A stretch of DNA of 36,395 bases from Candidatus Doudnabacteria bacterium RIFCSPHIGHO2_12_FULL_48_16 (GCA_001780035.1 MFEY01000007.1:395146-431540), one strand, 5' to 3'; positions 16,776 through 26,215 are shown, counted from the stretch's first letter. Notes: a model not told the origin generated them from the sequence alone. Made by a program: numbers and translations.

Positions 16776-16945
16776 CTGCTCTCCTCCCAAACTGGCCGCG
16801 CGTAGCGCGGGAAACCGAAACCTAACCTCAACTAAACTTGAGACACTGAAACAAAATCCTAATTCGGATGTAAAAGTGCGGATCCCGCAAAAGCGGGATG
16901 CCATCAGGTTCTATCCGGGAGGATAGGGCGTCATGATGACCTGAT

Positions 16946-16974
16946 ATATTAGCACTTTTTGGCGATTTTGTCAA
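16946..16974 (-). promoter_or_regulatory. Consensus sigma70 promoter for the GC-rich minus-strand module
   Basis: Minus strand TTGACA (16974-16969), 17-nt spacer, TAATAT (16951-16946). Confidence 0.8.
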
Positions 16975-17009
16975 GACGGCAGGATTCTTGCTAGAATTCA
17001 AAGAGATTA

Positions 17010-17429
17010 GCGGATTAACGAATTACGGATTATGAAATATACTAAATTTGAAGAATTGCCAATTTGGCAAGAATCTTTAAAACTGACAAAGATAATTTAT
17101 GATTTATCCGGCAACCCGAAGTGGAACAAAGATTTCAAGCTCCGAGACCAGATTCGGGGTGCAATAATTTCGGTCAGTTCTTGCGTAGTGGAAGGATTTG
17201 AGAAAAATAATAACAATGAGTTTATTAGATTTCTTCGGATGTCGAAAGGGTCAGTTGGAGAAGTTCGGAACCAATTGCGTATTGGGTTAGAAATAGGCTA
17301 TATTACACAAATAGAGTTTGATGATATCAATCAAAAGCTTAAAAAATTAGGCAGCGATATTGGCGGACTCATAGTGTATCTAGATAACTTCCGTAGGGGT
17401 CAAAAATAATCCGTTAATTCGTAATCCGC
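17010..17429. repeat. ~24-nt inverted repeats flanking the four-helix-bundle ORF
   Basis: GCGGATTAACGAATTACGGATTAT (17010-17033) versus reverse complement of 17406-17429, GCGGATTACGAATTAACGGATTAT. Confidence 0.8.
17032..17409 (+). CDS. Four helix bundle protein (S23/IVP family)
   Basis: KFEELPIWQESLKLTKIIYDLS...FKLRDQIRGAIISVSSCVVEGFEKNNNNEFIRFLRMSKGSVGEVRNQLRIGLEIGYI. Confidence 0.88.
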   Translation: MKYTKFEELPIWQESLKLTKIIYDLSGNPKWNKDFKLRDQIRGAIISVSSCVVEGFEKNNNNEFIRFLRMSKGSVGEVRNQLRIGLEIGYITQIEFDDINQKLKKLGSDIGGLIVYLDNFRRGQK

Positions 17430-17450
17430 AATTGAGTTTAATTTTTTTAG

Positions 17451-17537
17451 GCCGACGTGGCGAAATTGGCAAACGCACTGGGTTTAGGACCCAGCGCTCG
17501 AAAGAGCTTGTCGGTTCAAGTCCGACCGTCGGCACCA
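17451..17537 (+). tRNA. tRNA-Leu(UAG)
   Basis: Type II cloverleaf: GCCGACG/CGTCGGC, CTGGG-TTTAGGA-CCCAG, long variable arm, TCGGT TCAAGTC CGACC-type T arm, CCA. Confidence 0.95.
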
Positions 17538-17620
17538 AATAGTGCGTGTAATTTATAGGTTGACTACGCGTTTTAAATTCAGTAAAATTAGTAGGCATTA
17601 ACGGAAGCTTTTGGAACCAG

Positions 17621-19507
17621 ATGAATAGATTTATTCGCAACTTATTGATTATTTTGGGCATCTTCCTCGTCGTGGCCGGAATTTTTTCCTTTGTGGGCAC
17701 GGACAGCAAATCCACGACGAACGTTTCGGTTTCCGTCATCGCCGAGGAAGTCAATTCCAATCAAGTCGATCGGATCGAAGTGTCCGAAGACGAACTGACC
17801 GTGCACCTCAAAGATGGCAGCGTCCAAACTTCAAATAAAGAACATGAGATTGCCCTGTCCGAAACTTTGAAAAATTACGGCGTGGACCAAGCCAAGCTCA
17901 AAGACATTAAGATTGAAGTCAAGGGCAGCTCATCCTCTTCATTTATTTTTTCCACACTCCTGCCGTTTATTCTGCCTTTCCTTTTGATCGCGGGCTTTAT
18001 CTGGTTTTTGATGCGGCAAGTTTCAGGCTCGAACAACCGGGCCATGTCGTTTGGCCAATCCGGCGCTAAATTGATGGATGAATCCGATCGCAAGCGCCGG
18101 GTGACATTTGCGGATGTCGCTGGCATCCGGGAAGCGAAAGAAGAATTGAAAGAGATTGTGGAATTTTTGCGCTTTCCACAAAAGTTTTTTTCACTCGGGG
18201 CCAAAATCCCCAGGGGCGTGCTGTTGCTGGGCCCGCCGGGGGTGGGCAAGACTTTGGTGGCCCGCGCCGTGGCCGGCGAAGCCAACGTGCCGTTTTTTCA
18301 TATTTCGGGATCGGAATTCGTGGAAATGTTCGTCGGCGTCGGGGCATCCCGCGTGCGCGATTTGTTTAAAAAAGCCAAACGAAATTCCCCCTGCATTGTG
18401 TTTATCGATGAAATCGACGCCGTCGGCCGCCAGCGGGGCGCGGGCTTGGGCGGTTCTCACGACGAGCGTGAGCAGACCCTCAATCAAATTTTGGTGGAAA
18501 TGGACGGATTCGAATCCGATAGCAACGTTATCGTAGTTGCCGCCACCAACCGGCCGGACGTGCTGGATCCGGCGCTGTTGCGGCCTGGGCGGTTTGACCG
18601 CCAGGTCGTGCTCGATTTGCCAGACATCAGAGACCGCGAACAGATCCTCCAAGTGCACACTAAATCCAAACCCCTGGCCAAAAACGTCAATTTGCGCGCG
18701 TTGGCCGAGCGGACCCCGGGTTTTTCGGGCGCTGATTTGGCCAACCTGATGAACGAAGGCGCCATTCTGGCCGCCCGCAAAAATCTGAAGGAAGTTGGAC
18801 AGGATGAACTTTTGACCGCGATTGAAAAAGTTATGCTGGGCCCGGAGCGCAAAAGCCACCTCTTGAGCACGCGGGAAAAGGAAATTGCCGCCTGGCATGA
18901 GGCCGGCCACGCATTGGTCGCTACCGTCCTTAAGGAAGCGGATCCGGTGCATAAGGTTTCCATCGTCTCTCGCGGCCGTGCCGCCGGCTACACCATGAAG
19001 TTGCCGATTGAAGACAAAAATTTGCATTCTAAATCGGAATTTTTGGCCGATTTGGCCGTATCCTTGGGCGGCTACGCCACCGAAAAAATAATTTTCAACG
19101 AATTAACCACCGGCGCTTCCAATGATCTGAAAGTCGCCACGAATCTGGCCCGCAAACTGGTTACCGCTTACGGTATGTCCGAGACCTTGGGCCCGATGAC
19201 GTTTGGCGAAAGCCATGACATGATTTTCTTGGGTCGGGAAATTTCCGAACATAAGAATTATTCGGAAAAAGTCGCTGCCAAAATTGACGAGGAAGTCTCC
19301 GGATTCATTGAAAGGGCGTTCAAGACCGCCAGTGACGTTCTGAAAAAATACCGCAAGCATTTGCGGCTGGTGGCGCTGAAATTGATTGAAAAAGAAACTT
19401 TGGAGCGGGACGAATTTGAAGCGCTGGTGGCGGACATCATTCCGGAGCACAAATTGGCCAAAAATGTTCTGACCCCGCAGGTGGCGGATTTACCCGCAGC
19501 CGTTTAA
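17621..19507 (+). CDS. ftsH: ATP-dependent zinc metalloprotease FtsH
   Basis: [68 protein letters not shown]. Confidence 0.97.
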   Translation: MNRFIRNLLIILGIFLVVAGIFSFVGTDSKSTTNVSVSVIAEEVNSNQVDRIEVSEDELTVHLKDGSVQTSNKEHEIALSETLKNYGVDQAKLKDIKIEVKGSSSSSFIFSTLLPFILPFLLIAGFIWFLMRQVSGSNNRAMSFGQSGAKLMDESDRKRRVTFADVAGIREAKEELKEIVEFLRFPQKFFSLGAKIPRGVLLLGPPGVGKTLVARAVAGEANVPFFHISGSEFVEMFVGVGASRVRDLFKKAKRNSPCIVFIDEIDAVGRQRGAGLGGSHDEREQTLNQILVEMDGFESDSNVIVVAATNRPDVLDPALLRPGRFDRQVVLDLPDIRDREQILQVHTKSKPLAKNVNLRALAERTPGFSGADLANLMNEGAILAARKNLKEVGQDELLTAIEKVMLGPERKSHLLSTREKEIAAWHEAGHALVATVLKEADPVHKVSIVSRGRAAGYTMKLPIEDKNLHSKSEFLADLAVSLGGYATEKIIFNELTTGASNDLKVATNLARKLVTAYGMSETLGPMTFGESHDMIFLGREISEHKNYSEKVAAKIDEEVSGFIERAFKTASDVLKKYRKHLRLVALKLIEKETLERDEFEALVADIIPEHKLAKNVLTPQVADLPAAV

Positions 19508-19509
19508 CA

Positions 19510-20370
19510 ATGTTTCCTTATCGTAAAATAATCGAGCAGGCCTGGTTGGTCACAAAAAAGAACAAATTTTTGTGGGCTTACGGCCTGCTTTTGTTCTTGG
19601 GCCAGGCGTTCAATGTATCTTACAGCGTTTCGAGCCAAACGCAAGAACGCTGGAGAGGCCAGTTCAATAATTTATTCGATCATGAATGGCTGGTTTGGGG
19701 GCTGATCGCATTGTCCGCTTTGTGGCTGCTGATTTATTTTAGAGCTCGCGCCGGGATTATTCTGGCAGTCAAATCCCTGCTTGATCGGGAACCGGTTCAG
19801 CCGTTGGCACCGTTTTATTTGGGCCGGTTTTTTGTCGGCCGGATGCTAGGCCTGACCATTATTTTACAGCTGGGATCCCTGATTTTGGGCCTGCTTGTTT
19901 CCACGCCGGTGATCTATCTTTTCTCTAAGGGCCTGGATAATCGGGCGATGATCCTGGGCTTGTTGGCTTTGTTGATAATTTTACCGTTTATTTTTTTGAT
20001 CGTATATTTAAATATTTTGGGCTCGTTGTTCGTGGTTTTTTACAATCTCCCGTTGCGAGCAAGTCTGGCCGCGGCTGGCAGCTTGATTGGCTCAGTTTGG
20101 CGCAAGCTTTTAGCCATCGGGCTGATGGTCTTGGGCCTTCGAATTTTGGTTCTGGCTGTGGCCGCCGCCGTTAGCGCGCCATTTGTGATTTTCGTCAAAA
20201 TGCCGTATTATTTACCTGTTGTCTTGGCTGCAATTATTTTTTTAGCAGTCGGGGCTGTGTTCACCAGCTTTGAGCAGGCTGTCTGGGTCCGGATGTTTAC
20301 TGAGTTGGTTAAGCCGCAAAAAACCGAAGAGCGGGAAGAATCGGAAGTGGTGCCGGAGACAATAGTTTAA
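19510..20370 (+). CDS. Polytopic membrane protein of unknown function
   Basis: 286 aa with about 6 TM segments, 2 nt after ftsH stop. Confidence 0.65.
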   Translation: MFPYRKIIEQAWLVTKKNKFLWAYGLLLFLGQAFNVSYSVSSQTQERWRGQFNNLFDHEWLVWGLIALSALWLLIYFRARAGIILAVKSLLDREPVQPLAPFYLGRFFVGRMLGLTIILQLGSLILGLLVSTPVIYLFSKGLDNRAMILGLLALLIILPFIFLIVYLNILGSLFVVFYNLPLRASLAAAGSLIGSVWRKLLAIGLMVLGLRILVLAVAAAVSAPFVIFVKMPYYLPVVLAAIIFLAVGAVFTSFEQAVWVRMFTELVKPQKTEEREESEVVPETIV

Positions 20371-20400
20371 GATCAGCAGCTTAACAACCAGTTCCATCGC

Positions 20401-20475
20401 GGACGGTTAGCTCAGTGGTAGAGCATCTCTTTGACGTAGAGAGGGTCGCTGGTTCGATCCCAGCACCGTCCACCA
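20401..20475 (+). tRNA. tRNA-Val(GAC)
   Basis: GGACGGT/ACCGTCC, TCTCT-TTGACGT-AGAGA, GCTGG-TTCGATC-CCAGC, CCA. Confidence 0.95.
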
Positions 20476-20556
20476 AAAATAATTAATAAAATCACAGCCA
20501 GCAAATCACAAATTAGAATGTTTGTGGCTTGGTGCTTGGGATTTGGAATTTCACCC

Positions 20557-21240
20557 ATGGATCTTACAAACTTAGAGACCAAAATCAAAGTCCAATTCAA
20601 AGACCGCAACCTGCTGCAATCCGCGCTGACCCACCGGTCATACCTTAATGAAAATAGGAAATGGCCGTTGGCACATAACGAACGCCTGGAATTTTTGGGC
20701 GATGCGGTTTTGGAATTGATTACCACGGAATATTTATATCGAAATTTCCCCAACCCGGAAGGCGAGCTGACCAATCTTCGTTCGGCATTGGTTAACTATA
20801 AAATGCTTTCCGAAATCGCTTCTGAACTCGGCCTCGATAACTATATTTTGCTTTCCAAAGGAGAGGCCAAAGATACGGGACGCGCCCGTCAGGTGATTCT
20901 GGCTAATGCCATGGAGGCGTTGATCGGCGCGATGTATATGGATTCCGGATTTGAAGTCACCCGCGGATTTATCACGGAATTTGTGATTCAGCAACTGGAG
21001 AAAATATTAAGTGATGGCAAGGTTCTCGATCCAAAAAGCAAATTTCAGGAATTGACTCAGGAAAAATTGGGTGTGACACCGAATTATAAAGTTTTGGCCG
21101 AGTGGGGACCGGATCACAACAAAAATTTTGAAGTTGGCGTATTCGTCAATGATCGCCAAATTGCGAGCGGGGTGGGTTCCTCTAAGCAGGAAGGGGAGAT
21201 TGCCGCCGCTGAAAACGGGCTGAAAGTTTCGGATTTGTAA
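20557..21240 (+). CDS. rnc: Ribonuclease III
   Basis: ERLEFLGDAVLELITTEYLY, ANAMEALIGAMYMDSGF, C-terminal dsRBD. Confidence 0.95.
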   Translation: MDLTNLETKIKVQFKDRNLLQSALTHRSYLNENRKWPLAHNERLEFLGDAVLELITTEYLYRNFPNPEGELTNLRSALVNYKMLSEIASELGLDNYILLSKGEAKDTGRARQVILANAMEALIGAMYMDSGFEVTRGFITEFVIQQLEKILSDGKVLDPKSKFQELTQEKLGVTPNYKVLAEWGPDHNKNFEVGVFVNDRQIASGVGSSKQEGEIAAAENGLKVSDL

Positions 21241-21278
21241 ATCAGAATTTAAAAGCAAAAAGTCAAAAAATCCTCTAA

Positions 21279-23411
21279 ATGTATTTAAAACGCCTCGAAT
21301 TACAGGGATTCAAATCATTTGCTCATAAAACCGTCTTGGATTTCGACCCCGGTATGACGGCCGTGGTCGGCCCCAACGGCTCGGGCAAGTCCAATGTCGC
21401 GGACAGTTTGCGTTGGGTCATGGGTGAACAGTCGCTCAAAATGTTGCGCGGCAAAAAATCCGAAGATGTGATTTTTGCCGGTTCCGACAAAAAATCCAAA
21501 TTGTCGATGGCCGAGGTGGCTTTGACTTTTGACAATAAGGATCGCAGAATTCCCTTGGAATATGGCGAAGTGGTCATCACGCGGCGCTTGTTCCGCAACG
21601 GCGAGTCCGAGTATTTGATGAACAATCAGCGCGTCCGGCTCCTCGACGTGGTTGATGCGCTGTTGCGTTCGGGTTTTGGCGCTTCCAATTATGCGGTCAT
21701 CGGTCAGGGCACTATCGATCAAATGATTATGGCTGGCCCGGCGGAAGTAAAAAATTTAGTCGAAGAGGCTTCGGGAGTTAAGCCATACTATTTAAAGCGC
21801 GAGAAAACTTTGCGCCGGCTGGAGCAGACCGAAGAAAATTTGTCCAAAGTCTCGGCGCTCCTTATGGAGATCGAACCCCGCCTGAAATCCTTGCGCCGGC
21901 AGGCCAAACGGATGGAAGAGCGGGAAGCGATTGCTTCGGAATTGATTGGTTTGCAACTGCAGCACTTCGGCCAGCAATTTTACGTTTTGGAAACCGAGTT
22001 GGGGATCGTCACCGATAAATTTAACCAAAAAATCCGAGTTATCAAAAAATTAGAGATAGAAATTTCCGCGTTCCAAACAACTTTGGAAAAAGAGGAAAAA
22101 CAGACCGAACGATCCGATAATTTTTTGGATGAATTGGAGAAAAAATTGAAAAATTTGGAAGACCGCAAGATTGCCTTGCTCGAACAATTGGCCGAAATTA
22201 AAGGCAAGCTCAAAGTTGAATCGCCGGTGACGAAGAATTTTTCTGAATTTCAGCAATCCTTCGAAGCGATCTTGGAGACATTGCGAGCCGACAATATCGG
22301 CGAGGTGAAGCAAAAATTAAGGGACCTGGTGCTGGTGTTTGGCGAATCCAAAAACGGGGAGTTGATAAAACAGCAGCAGGAACTGTCAGTCTTGATTGAC
22401 CAAATTGTTGCGGAAACCAATGAGCAGAAACGGGTGAAAATCCAGTTGCTGCTCGAAGAGAAGCAGAAAAAAAACTTCTTGACCGCAGAAGAGAAGAAAT
22501 TCCGGGTTAAAAATGCCGAACTCGGCCAGGTCAAAGATGAGCTTAACTCCATTTTGGTCGACAAAACCCGAATCGATACCCGCCTGGAAGCTTTGAACCA
22601 CGAAGCGCGCCAAGCTCTCGGATCAAAATTTGATGATTTGACCCCGCACAAGAGAGCCGATGGTTCAGTTGACGTGAACCGTATTTCCAAACTCAAGCAT
22701 CAACTGGAATTGGCCGGCGGTGTCGATGAGGCAACGATTCTTGAATATAAAGAAACCGAGGAGAGGTTTGGCTACCTCTCGGCCCAATCGCAAGATTTGA
22801 GCCAGGCGGTTGTTGATCTGCGGAGTGTCATTGAGGAATTGGATCTGATTATCAAAAAACAGTTTGACGAGGCCTTCAATCAAATTTCGGAAAAATTTGT
22901 CGAATATTTCCGGATTTTATTCAACGGCGGACAGGCCAAGATGTCGTTGCTTAAAGCGGATACGGAATCGGCAGAAGGTATGGCCGAGCTGGAGGACGAG
23001 GCCGAAAAAACTGATCATATTGATGGAGTCAAGCAAAAAAAAGCCGCGTCGCAGATTGTCGGCATCGAAATCAGAGCGACGCCGCCCGGCAAAAAGCTGG
23101 CTACGATCGCCGCCCTTTCGGGCGGAGAGCGGGCCTTGACCGCCATCGCCATGCTTTGCAGTATGCTTGCTTGTTATCCATCGCCGTTTGTAGTTTTGGA
23201 TGAAGTGGATGCGGCTTTGGATGAAGCCAACTCAATCCGGTTTGCTAAAATTTTAGGGACCCTGGCCCACCAAACCCAATTTATCACCATCACCCACAAT
23301 CGCGAGACCATGCGGCAGGCGCACACTCTCTACGGCGTGACCATGGGGGATGACGGGATTTCAAAAATTTTGTCCTTGAAACTGGAGAAGGCCGAGGAGT
23401 TGGTTAAATGA
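21279..23411 (+). CDS. smc: SMC-family ATPase, short (710 aa), no recognisable hinge
   Basis: N-terminal FKSFAHKTVLDFDPGMTAVVGPNGSGKSNVADSLRWVMGEQS; C-terminal LSGGERALTAIAMLCSM, FVVLDEVDAALDEAN. Confidence 0.88.
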   Translation: MYLKRLELQGFKSFAHKTVLDFDPGMTAVVGPNGSGKSNVADSLRWVMGEQSLKMLRGKKSEDVIFAGSDKKSKLSMAEVALTFDNKDRRIPLEYGEVVITRRLFRNGESEYLMNNQRVRLLDVVDALLRSGFGASNYAVIGQGTIDQMIMAGPAEVKNLVEEASGVKPYYLKREKTLRRLEQTEENLSKVSALLMEIEPRLKSLRRQAKRMEEREAIASELIGLQLQHFGQQFYVLETELGIVTDKFNQKIRVIKKLEIEISAFQTTLEKEEKQTERSDNFLDELEKKLKNLEDRKIALLEQLAEIKGKLKVESPVTKNFSEFQQSFEAILETLRADNIGEVKQKLRDLVLVFGESKNGELIKQQQELSVLIDQIVAETNEQKRVKIQLLLEEKQKKNFLTAEEKKFRVKNAELGQVKDELNSILVDKTRIDTRLEALNHEARQALGSKFDDLTPHKRADGSVDVNRISKLKHQLELAGGVDEATILEYKETEERFGYLSAQSQDLSQAVVDLRSVIEELDLIIKKQFDEAFNQISEKFVEYFRILFNGGQAKMSLLKADTESAEGMAELEDEAEKTDHIDGVKQKKAASQIVGIEIRATPPGKKLATIAALSGGERALTAIAMLCSMLACYPSPFVVLDEVDAALDEANSIRFAKILGTLAHQTQFITITHNRETMRQAHTLYGVTMGDDGISKILSLKLEKAEELVK

Positions 23412-24016
23412 TAGAAAATATTTTGGCGGCCGTGACTCATTTTATTACCCAGACCATTTCGGCCTTGGGATACACGGGAGTGGTTTTGCTGATGGCCATT
23501 GAATCTGCTGCAATCCCGTTGCCGTCCGAGATCATTATGCCGTTTGCCGGATTTTTGGCTCTGGCCGGCCGATTTAATTTATTAGCCCTGGCTCTGGCCG
23601 GGGCGATTGGCTCAACCTTCGGTTCCTGGGTGACGTATGGTCTGGGATTTTACGGCGGCCGGCCCCTAGTTCGCCGATTTGGCCGGTTTGTGTTGCTGTC
23701 GGAAAAAGATCTGGATCTGACGGAACGATTTTTTCAAAGATTCGGCAATGCTTCGACGTTTATTGGCCGGCTTCTGCCGGTCGTGCGAACTTTCATTTCG
23801 ATTCCGGCCGGAATCGGCAAGGCACCGCTGCTTGAGTTTACGATTTATTCCTTCCTCGGCTCATTTATCTGGTCTTATTTGTTGGCCTGGGTGGGATTCA
23901 AGCTCGGGGAACATTGGAAAGACCTGGAAATATATTTTAGGAGATTCGATACTTTGATTTTGGTTTTATTGCTTTTGGCTTTAGCTTATGCTATAAAAAG
24001 GCATATTAAGAAATAA
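23408..24016 (+). CDS. DedA family membrane protein
   Basis: IESAAIPLPSEIIMPFAGFLA, GSWVTYGLGFYGGRPLVRRFG, FIGRLLPVVRTFISIPAGIG. Confidence 0.92.
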   Translation: MIENILAAVTHFITQTISALGYTGVVLLMAIESAAIPLPSEIIMPFAGFLALAGRFNLLALALAGAIGSTFGSWVTYGLGFYGGRPLVRRFGRFVLLSEKDLDLTERFFQRFGNASTFIGRLLPVVRTFISIPAGIGKAPLLEFTIYSFLGSFIWSYLLAWVGFKLGEHWKDLEIYFRRFDTLILVLLLLALAYAIKRHIKK

Positions 24017-24020
24017 TTTT

Positions 24021-24617
24021 ATGGTATTGGAATTTTATCGTCACCACGAAATTCTGCCGATTAGCCCTGAAGACAAAGCCCGGTTTATTCAGGATTATAA
24101 GAATAACAAAAAAGCGGATTTGATCACGGCTGCGGCCTTTGCCCGAGACAATGCCGTCTCTTATCGAAATTTTAAGGTCGGCGCCGCGATCATGAGCAAA
24201 GAGCCAAACCAAGCGTCCGGCGAGTATAGTATTTATTCAGGCCATAATTATAAACCGGAACCGGCAGAGCAGGAGGGTATAGCGAAACGCTGCGCGGAAA
24301 AGATGGCCTTAGAGCAAGCCTTGGCCAATCATACCAATTTTATACCTGCGATTATCAGTGTTTCTGATAAAATTTCCACTGGCAGCGATAGCCAGGCTCA
24401 TGATGCTCTTCATCCCTGCAATGAATGCCGCGCCATGATCCGGCAGTTAAAGAAAGAGGGCTTGCTTAGCGGCGAGAGCATAATTTGCAATGTTAATGAT
24501 TCCCGCCTCGGCCGGGATGGTAATTGGGCCGAAGAAGAAAGAACCGTCGATGAGCTGCTCAGTTTATATTCGGGAGAAGAAACTTCGGAAGAAAACCAGA
24601 TTGCCGCTGCGGCATAA
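24021..24617 (+). CDS. Cytidine deaminase-like protein
   Basis: RCAEKMALEQAL and HPCNECRAMIRQL (CAE ... PCxxC zinc site). Confidence 0.75.
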   Translation: MVLEFYRHHEILPISPEDKARFIQDYKNNKKADLITAAAFARDNAVSYRNFKVGAAIMSKEPNQASGEYSIYSGHNYKPEPAEQEGIAKRCAEKMALEQALANHTNFIPAIISVSDKISTGSDSQAHDALHPCNECRAMIRQLKKEGLLSGESIICNVNDSRLGRDGNWAEEERTVDELLSLYSGEETSEENQIAAAA

Positions 24618-24676
24618 GGAGTTGACCGGGGAACCTGCTTTTGTTATACTAGGCAAGCTAATTATTTAATTACTCA

Positions 24677-25033
24677 ATGTTAACCATTCGATTACAACGC
24701 ACCGGCACCAAGAATAAATCGGCCTTTCGCATTGTTTTGACTGAAGCGCATCGCGCCGCGTCCAAAAAAGTTTTGGAAGTTCTCGGCCACTACAATCCGC
24801 GCCTCAAGCAATTCGGGATCAAGGATGCCGAAAAACTCAACTACTGGCTCGGCAAACATGTTTCTGTCTCCCCAACCGTTTATAATTTGTTGGTGGATAA
24901 AAAAATCGTCAGCGGGAAAAAAGTCAAAGCCTGGCAACCCAAGAAGAAAGAAGGGGAGCCAGCTCCGACGAGCGAAGCTGTCGGAGCTCCAACCTCGGCT
25001 GAACCGAGCGTCGGAGTTGAAGCCCAGGCTTAA
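24677..25033 (+). CDS. rpsP: 30S ribosomal protein S16 with palindrome-encoded C-terminal tail
   Basis: MLTIRLQRTGTKNKSAFRIVLTEAHRAASKKVLEVLGHYNPR; KLNYWLGKHVSVSPTVYNLL. Confidence 0.95.
   Translation: MLTIRLQRTGTKNKSAFRIVLTEAHRAASKKVLEVLGHYNPRLKQFGIKDAEKLNYWLGKHVSVSPTVYNLLVDKKIVSGKKVKAWQPKKKEGEPAPTSEAVGAPTSAEPSVGVEAQA
24961..25016. repeat. Two palindromes forming the S16 coding tail
   Basis: AGCTCCGAC/GTCGGAGCT (24961-24969/24980-24988) and CTCC..CTCGG/CCGAG..GGAG (24987-25016). Confidence 0.75.
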
Positions 25034-25084
25034 TTTTGCTACACTAATCGTGTAAATACTGATCGGCAGGTTTTGGTCGAAATC

Positions 25085-25111
25085 GGCCCGCCTTCGTTAA
25101 AACTACGGCGG
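25085..25111. repeat. Intergenic copy of CGGCCCGCCTYCG..CGGCGG palindromic element
   Basis: GGCCCGCCTTCGTTAAAACTACGGCGG, closely matching 27281-27309. Confidence 0.7.
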
Positions 25112-25161
25112 CCAAGCCGTAATCAGAGCTCTTTAATACCAATTAACTGATATACCGACAT

Positions 25162-25497
25162 ATGGCAATGGAACAAGATCAGGAATTTGTGGAATATCTC
25201 GTCAAAGCACTGGTTGATCATCCGACGGATGTGAAGACCGAGCGGACTGTTGATGAAATGGGAGTATTGATTACTCTGCACCTCAATCCCGAAGACATGG
25301 GCCAGGTGATCGGACGCCAGGGACAGACAGCCAAATCCATCCGCACTTTGCTGCGCGTGGTCGGGGCCAAACGAAAGTCCCGCGTGAATCTCAAGATTCA
25401 TGAACCGGAGGGTTCAACCCGAGGCCGCCGCGAACCATCAGCGCCTTCGTCTCAGGGTCACGATATAGCGTCTGACATCGACGAGTTTAAGCTCTAA
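25162..25497 (+). CDS. khpA: KH-domain RNA-binding protein
   Basis: EFVEYLVKALVDHP, HLNPEDMGQVIGRQGQTAKSIRTLLRVVGAK. Confidence 0.9.
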   Translation: MAMEQDQEFVEYLVKALVDHPTDVKTERTVDEMGVLITLHLNPEDMGQVIGRQGQTAKSIRTLLRVVGAKRKSRVNLKIHEPEGSTRGRREPSAPSSQGHDIASDIDEFKL

Positions 25498-25498
25498 A

Positions 25499-25530
25499 AA
25501 TAAAACCCCCGCCAGCGGCGGGGGTTTTGA
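25499..25530 (+). terminator. Intrinsic terminator
   Basis: AAAACCCCCGCC-AGC-GGCGGGGGTTTT. Confidence 0.8.
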
Positions 25531-25534
25531 AATC

Positions 25535-26215
25535 ATGAAGTTCATCATTTTAACTTTATTTCCGGAAGCTTTCCAATCTTACTTCAACGTAAGCTTGATT
25601 CAGCGCGCGTTAGCCAAGAAATTTATTCAAATCGAGATCCATAACCTGCGCGACTGGGGCGAAGGCGCGCACAAAGTCGTGGACCTTCGGCCGTATGGTG
25701 GGGGAGCGGGCATGGTGCTACGCGTTGACATCATTGCCAATGCTTTAAAATCTCTGAAGATAAAAAAAGGGAAAAAGAGCCAGGCCATCGCGCTCATGAC
25801 CCCGCAAGGAAAAACTTTTAATCAGACTGCAGCGCGCAATTTATCCAAGCTGAAAACTTTGGCTTTAATCTGCGGCCGGTATGAAGGGTTTGATGAACGA
25901 GTGCGCGATTTGGTGGATATCGAAATCTCACTTGGTGACTTTGTTTTAACTGGTGGCGAAGTCCCAGCACTGGCCATTGTTGACGCCGTGGCTCGTTTGG
26001 TCCCGGGAGTAGTAGGCAAAAGCGAATCTCTGGTTCAGGAAAGTTTCAGCGAAGCCATGCTCGAGTACCCTCAATACACCCGACCGGAAATTTTTAACCG
26101 CAAAAAAGTCCCAAAAGTTTTATTGTCTGGCAATCATGCAAAAATTAACGCGTGGCGAGCTAGTGAAGCTTTGAAACGTACCAAGAAACGCCGGCCGGAT
26201 TTACTCAAAAAATAA
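25535..26215 (+). CDS. trmD: tRNA (guanine-N1)-methyltransferase
   Basis: RPYGGGAGMVLRVD, ICGRYEGFDERVRDLVDIEISLGDFVLTGGEVPAL, YPQYTRPEIF. Confidence 0.97.
   Translation: MKFIILTLFPEAFQSYFNVSLIQRALAKKFIQIEIHNLRDWGEGAHKVVDLRPYGGGAGMVLRVDIIANALKSLKIKKGKKSQAIALMTPQGKTFNQTAARNLSKLKTLALICGRYEGFDERVRDLVDIEISLGDFVLTGGEVPALAIVDAVARLVPGVVGKSESLVQESFSEAMLEYPQYTRPEIFNRKKVPKVLLSGNHAKINAWRASEALKRTKKRRPDLLKK

Noticed and set aside
17380-17760. 126-aa minus ORF containing VPTVGLEPTSSFERWVLNPVRLPISPRRP
   Set aside because: Antisense translation of tRNA-Leu, a familiar spurious ORF.
20412-20774. 120-aa minus ORF ending GGRCWDRTSDPLYVKEMLYH
   Set aside because: Antisense translation of tRNA-Val plus the rnc upstream region, a familiar spurious ORF.
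21279-23411. Frameshifted/pseudogene smc
   Set aside because: Single uninterrupted frame with both ATPase halves intact, and dedA overlaps its end normally; a short architecture is more likely than decay.
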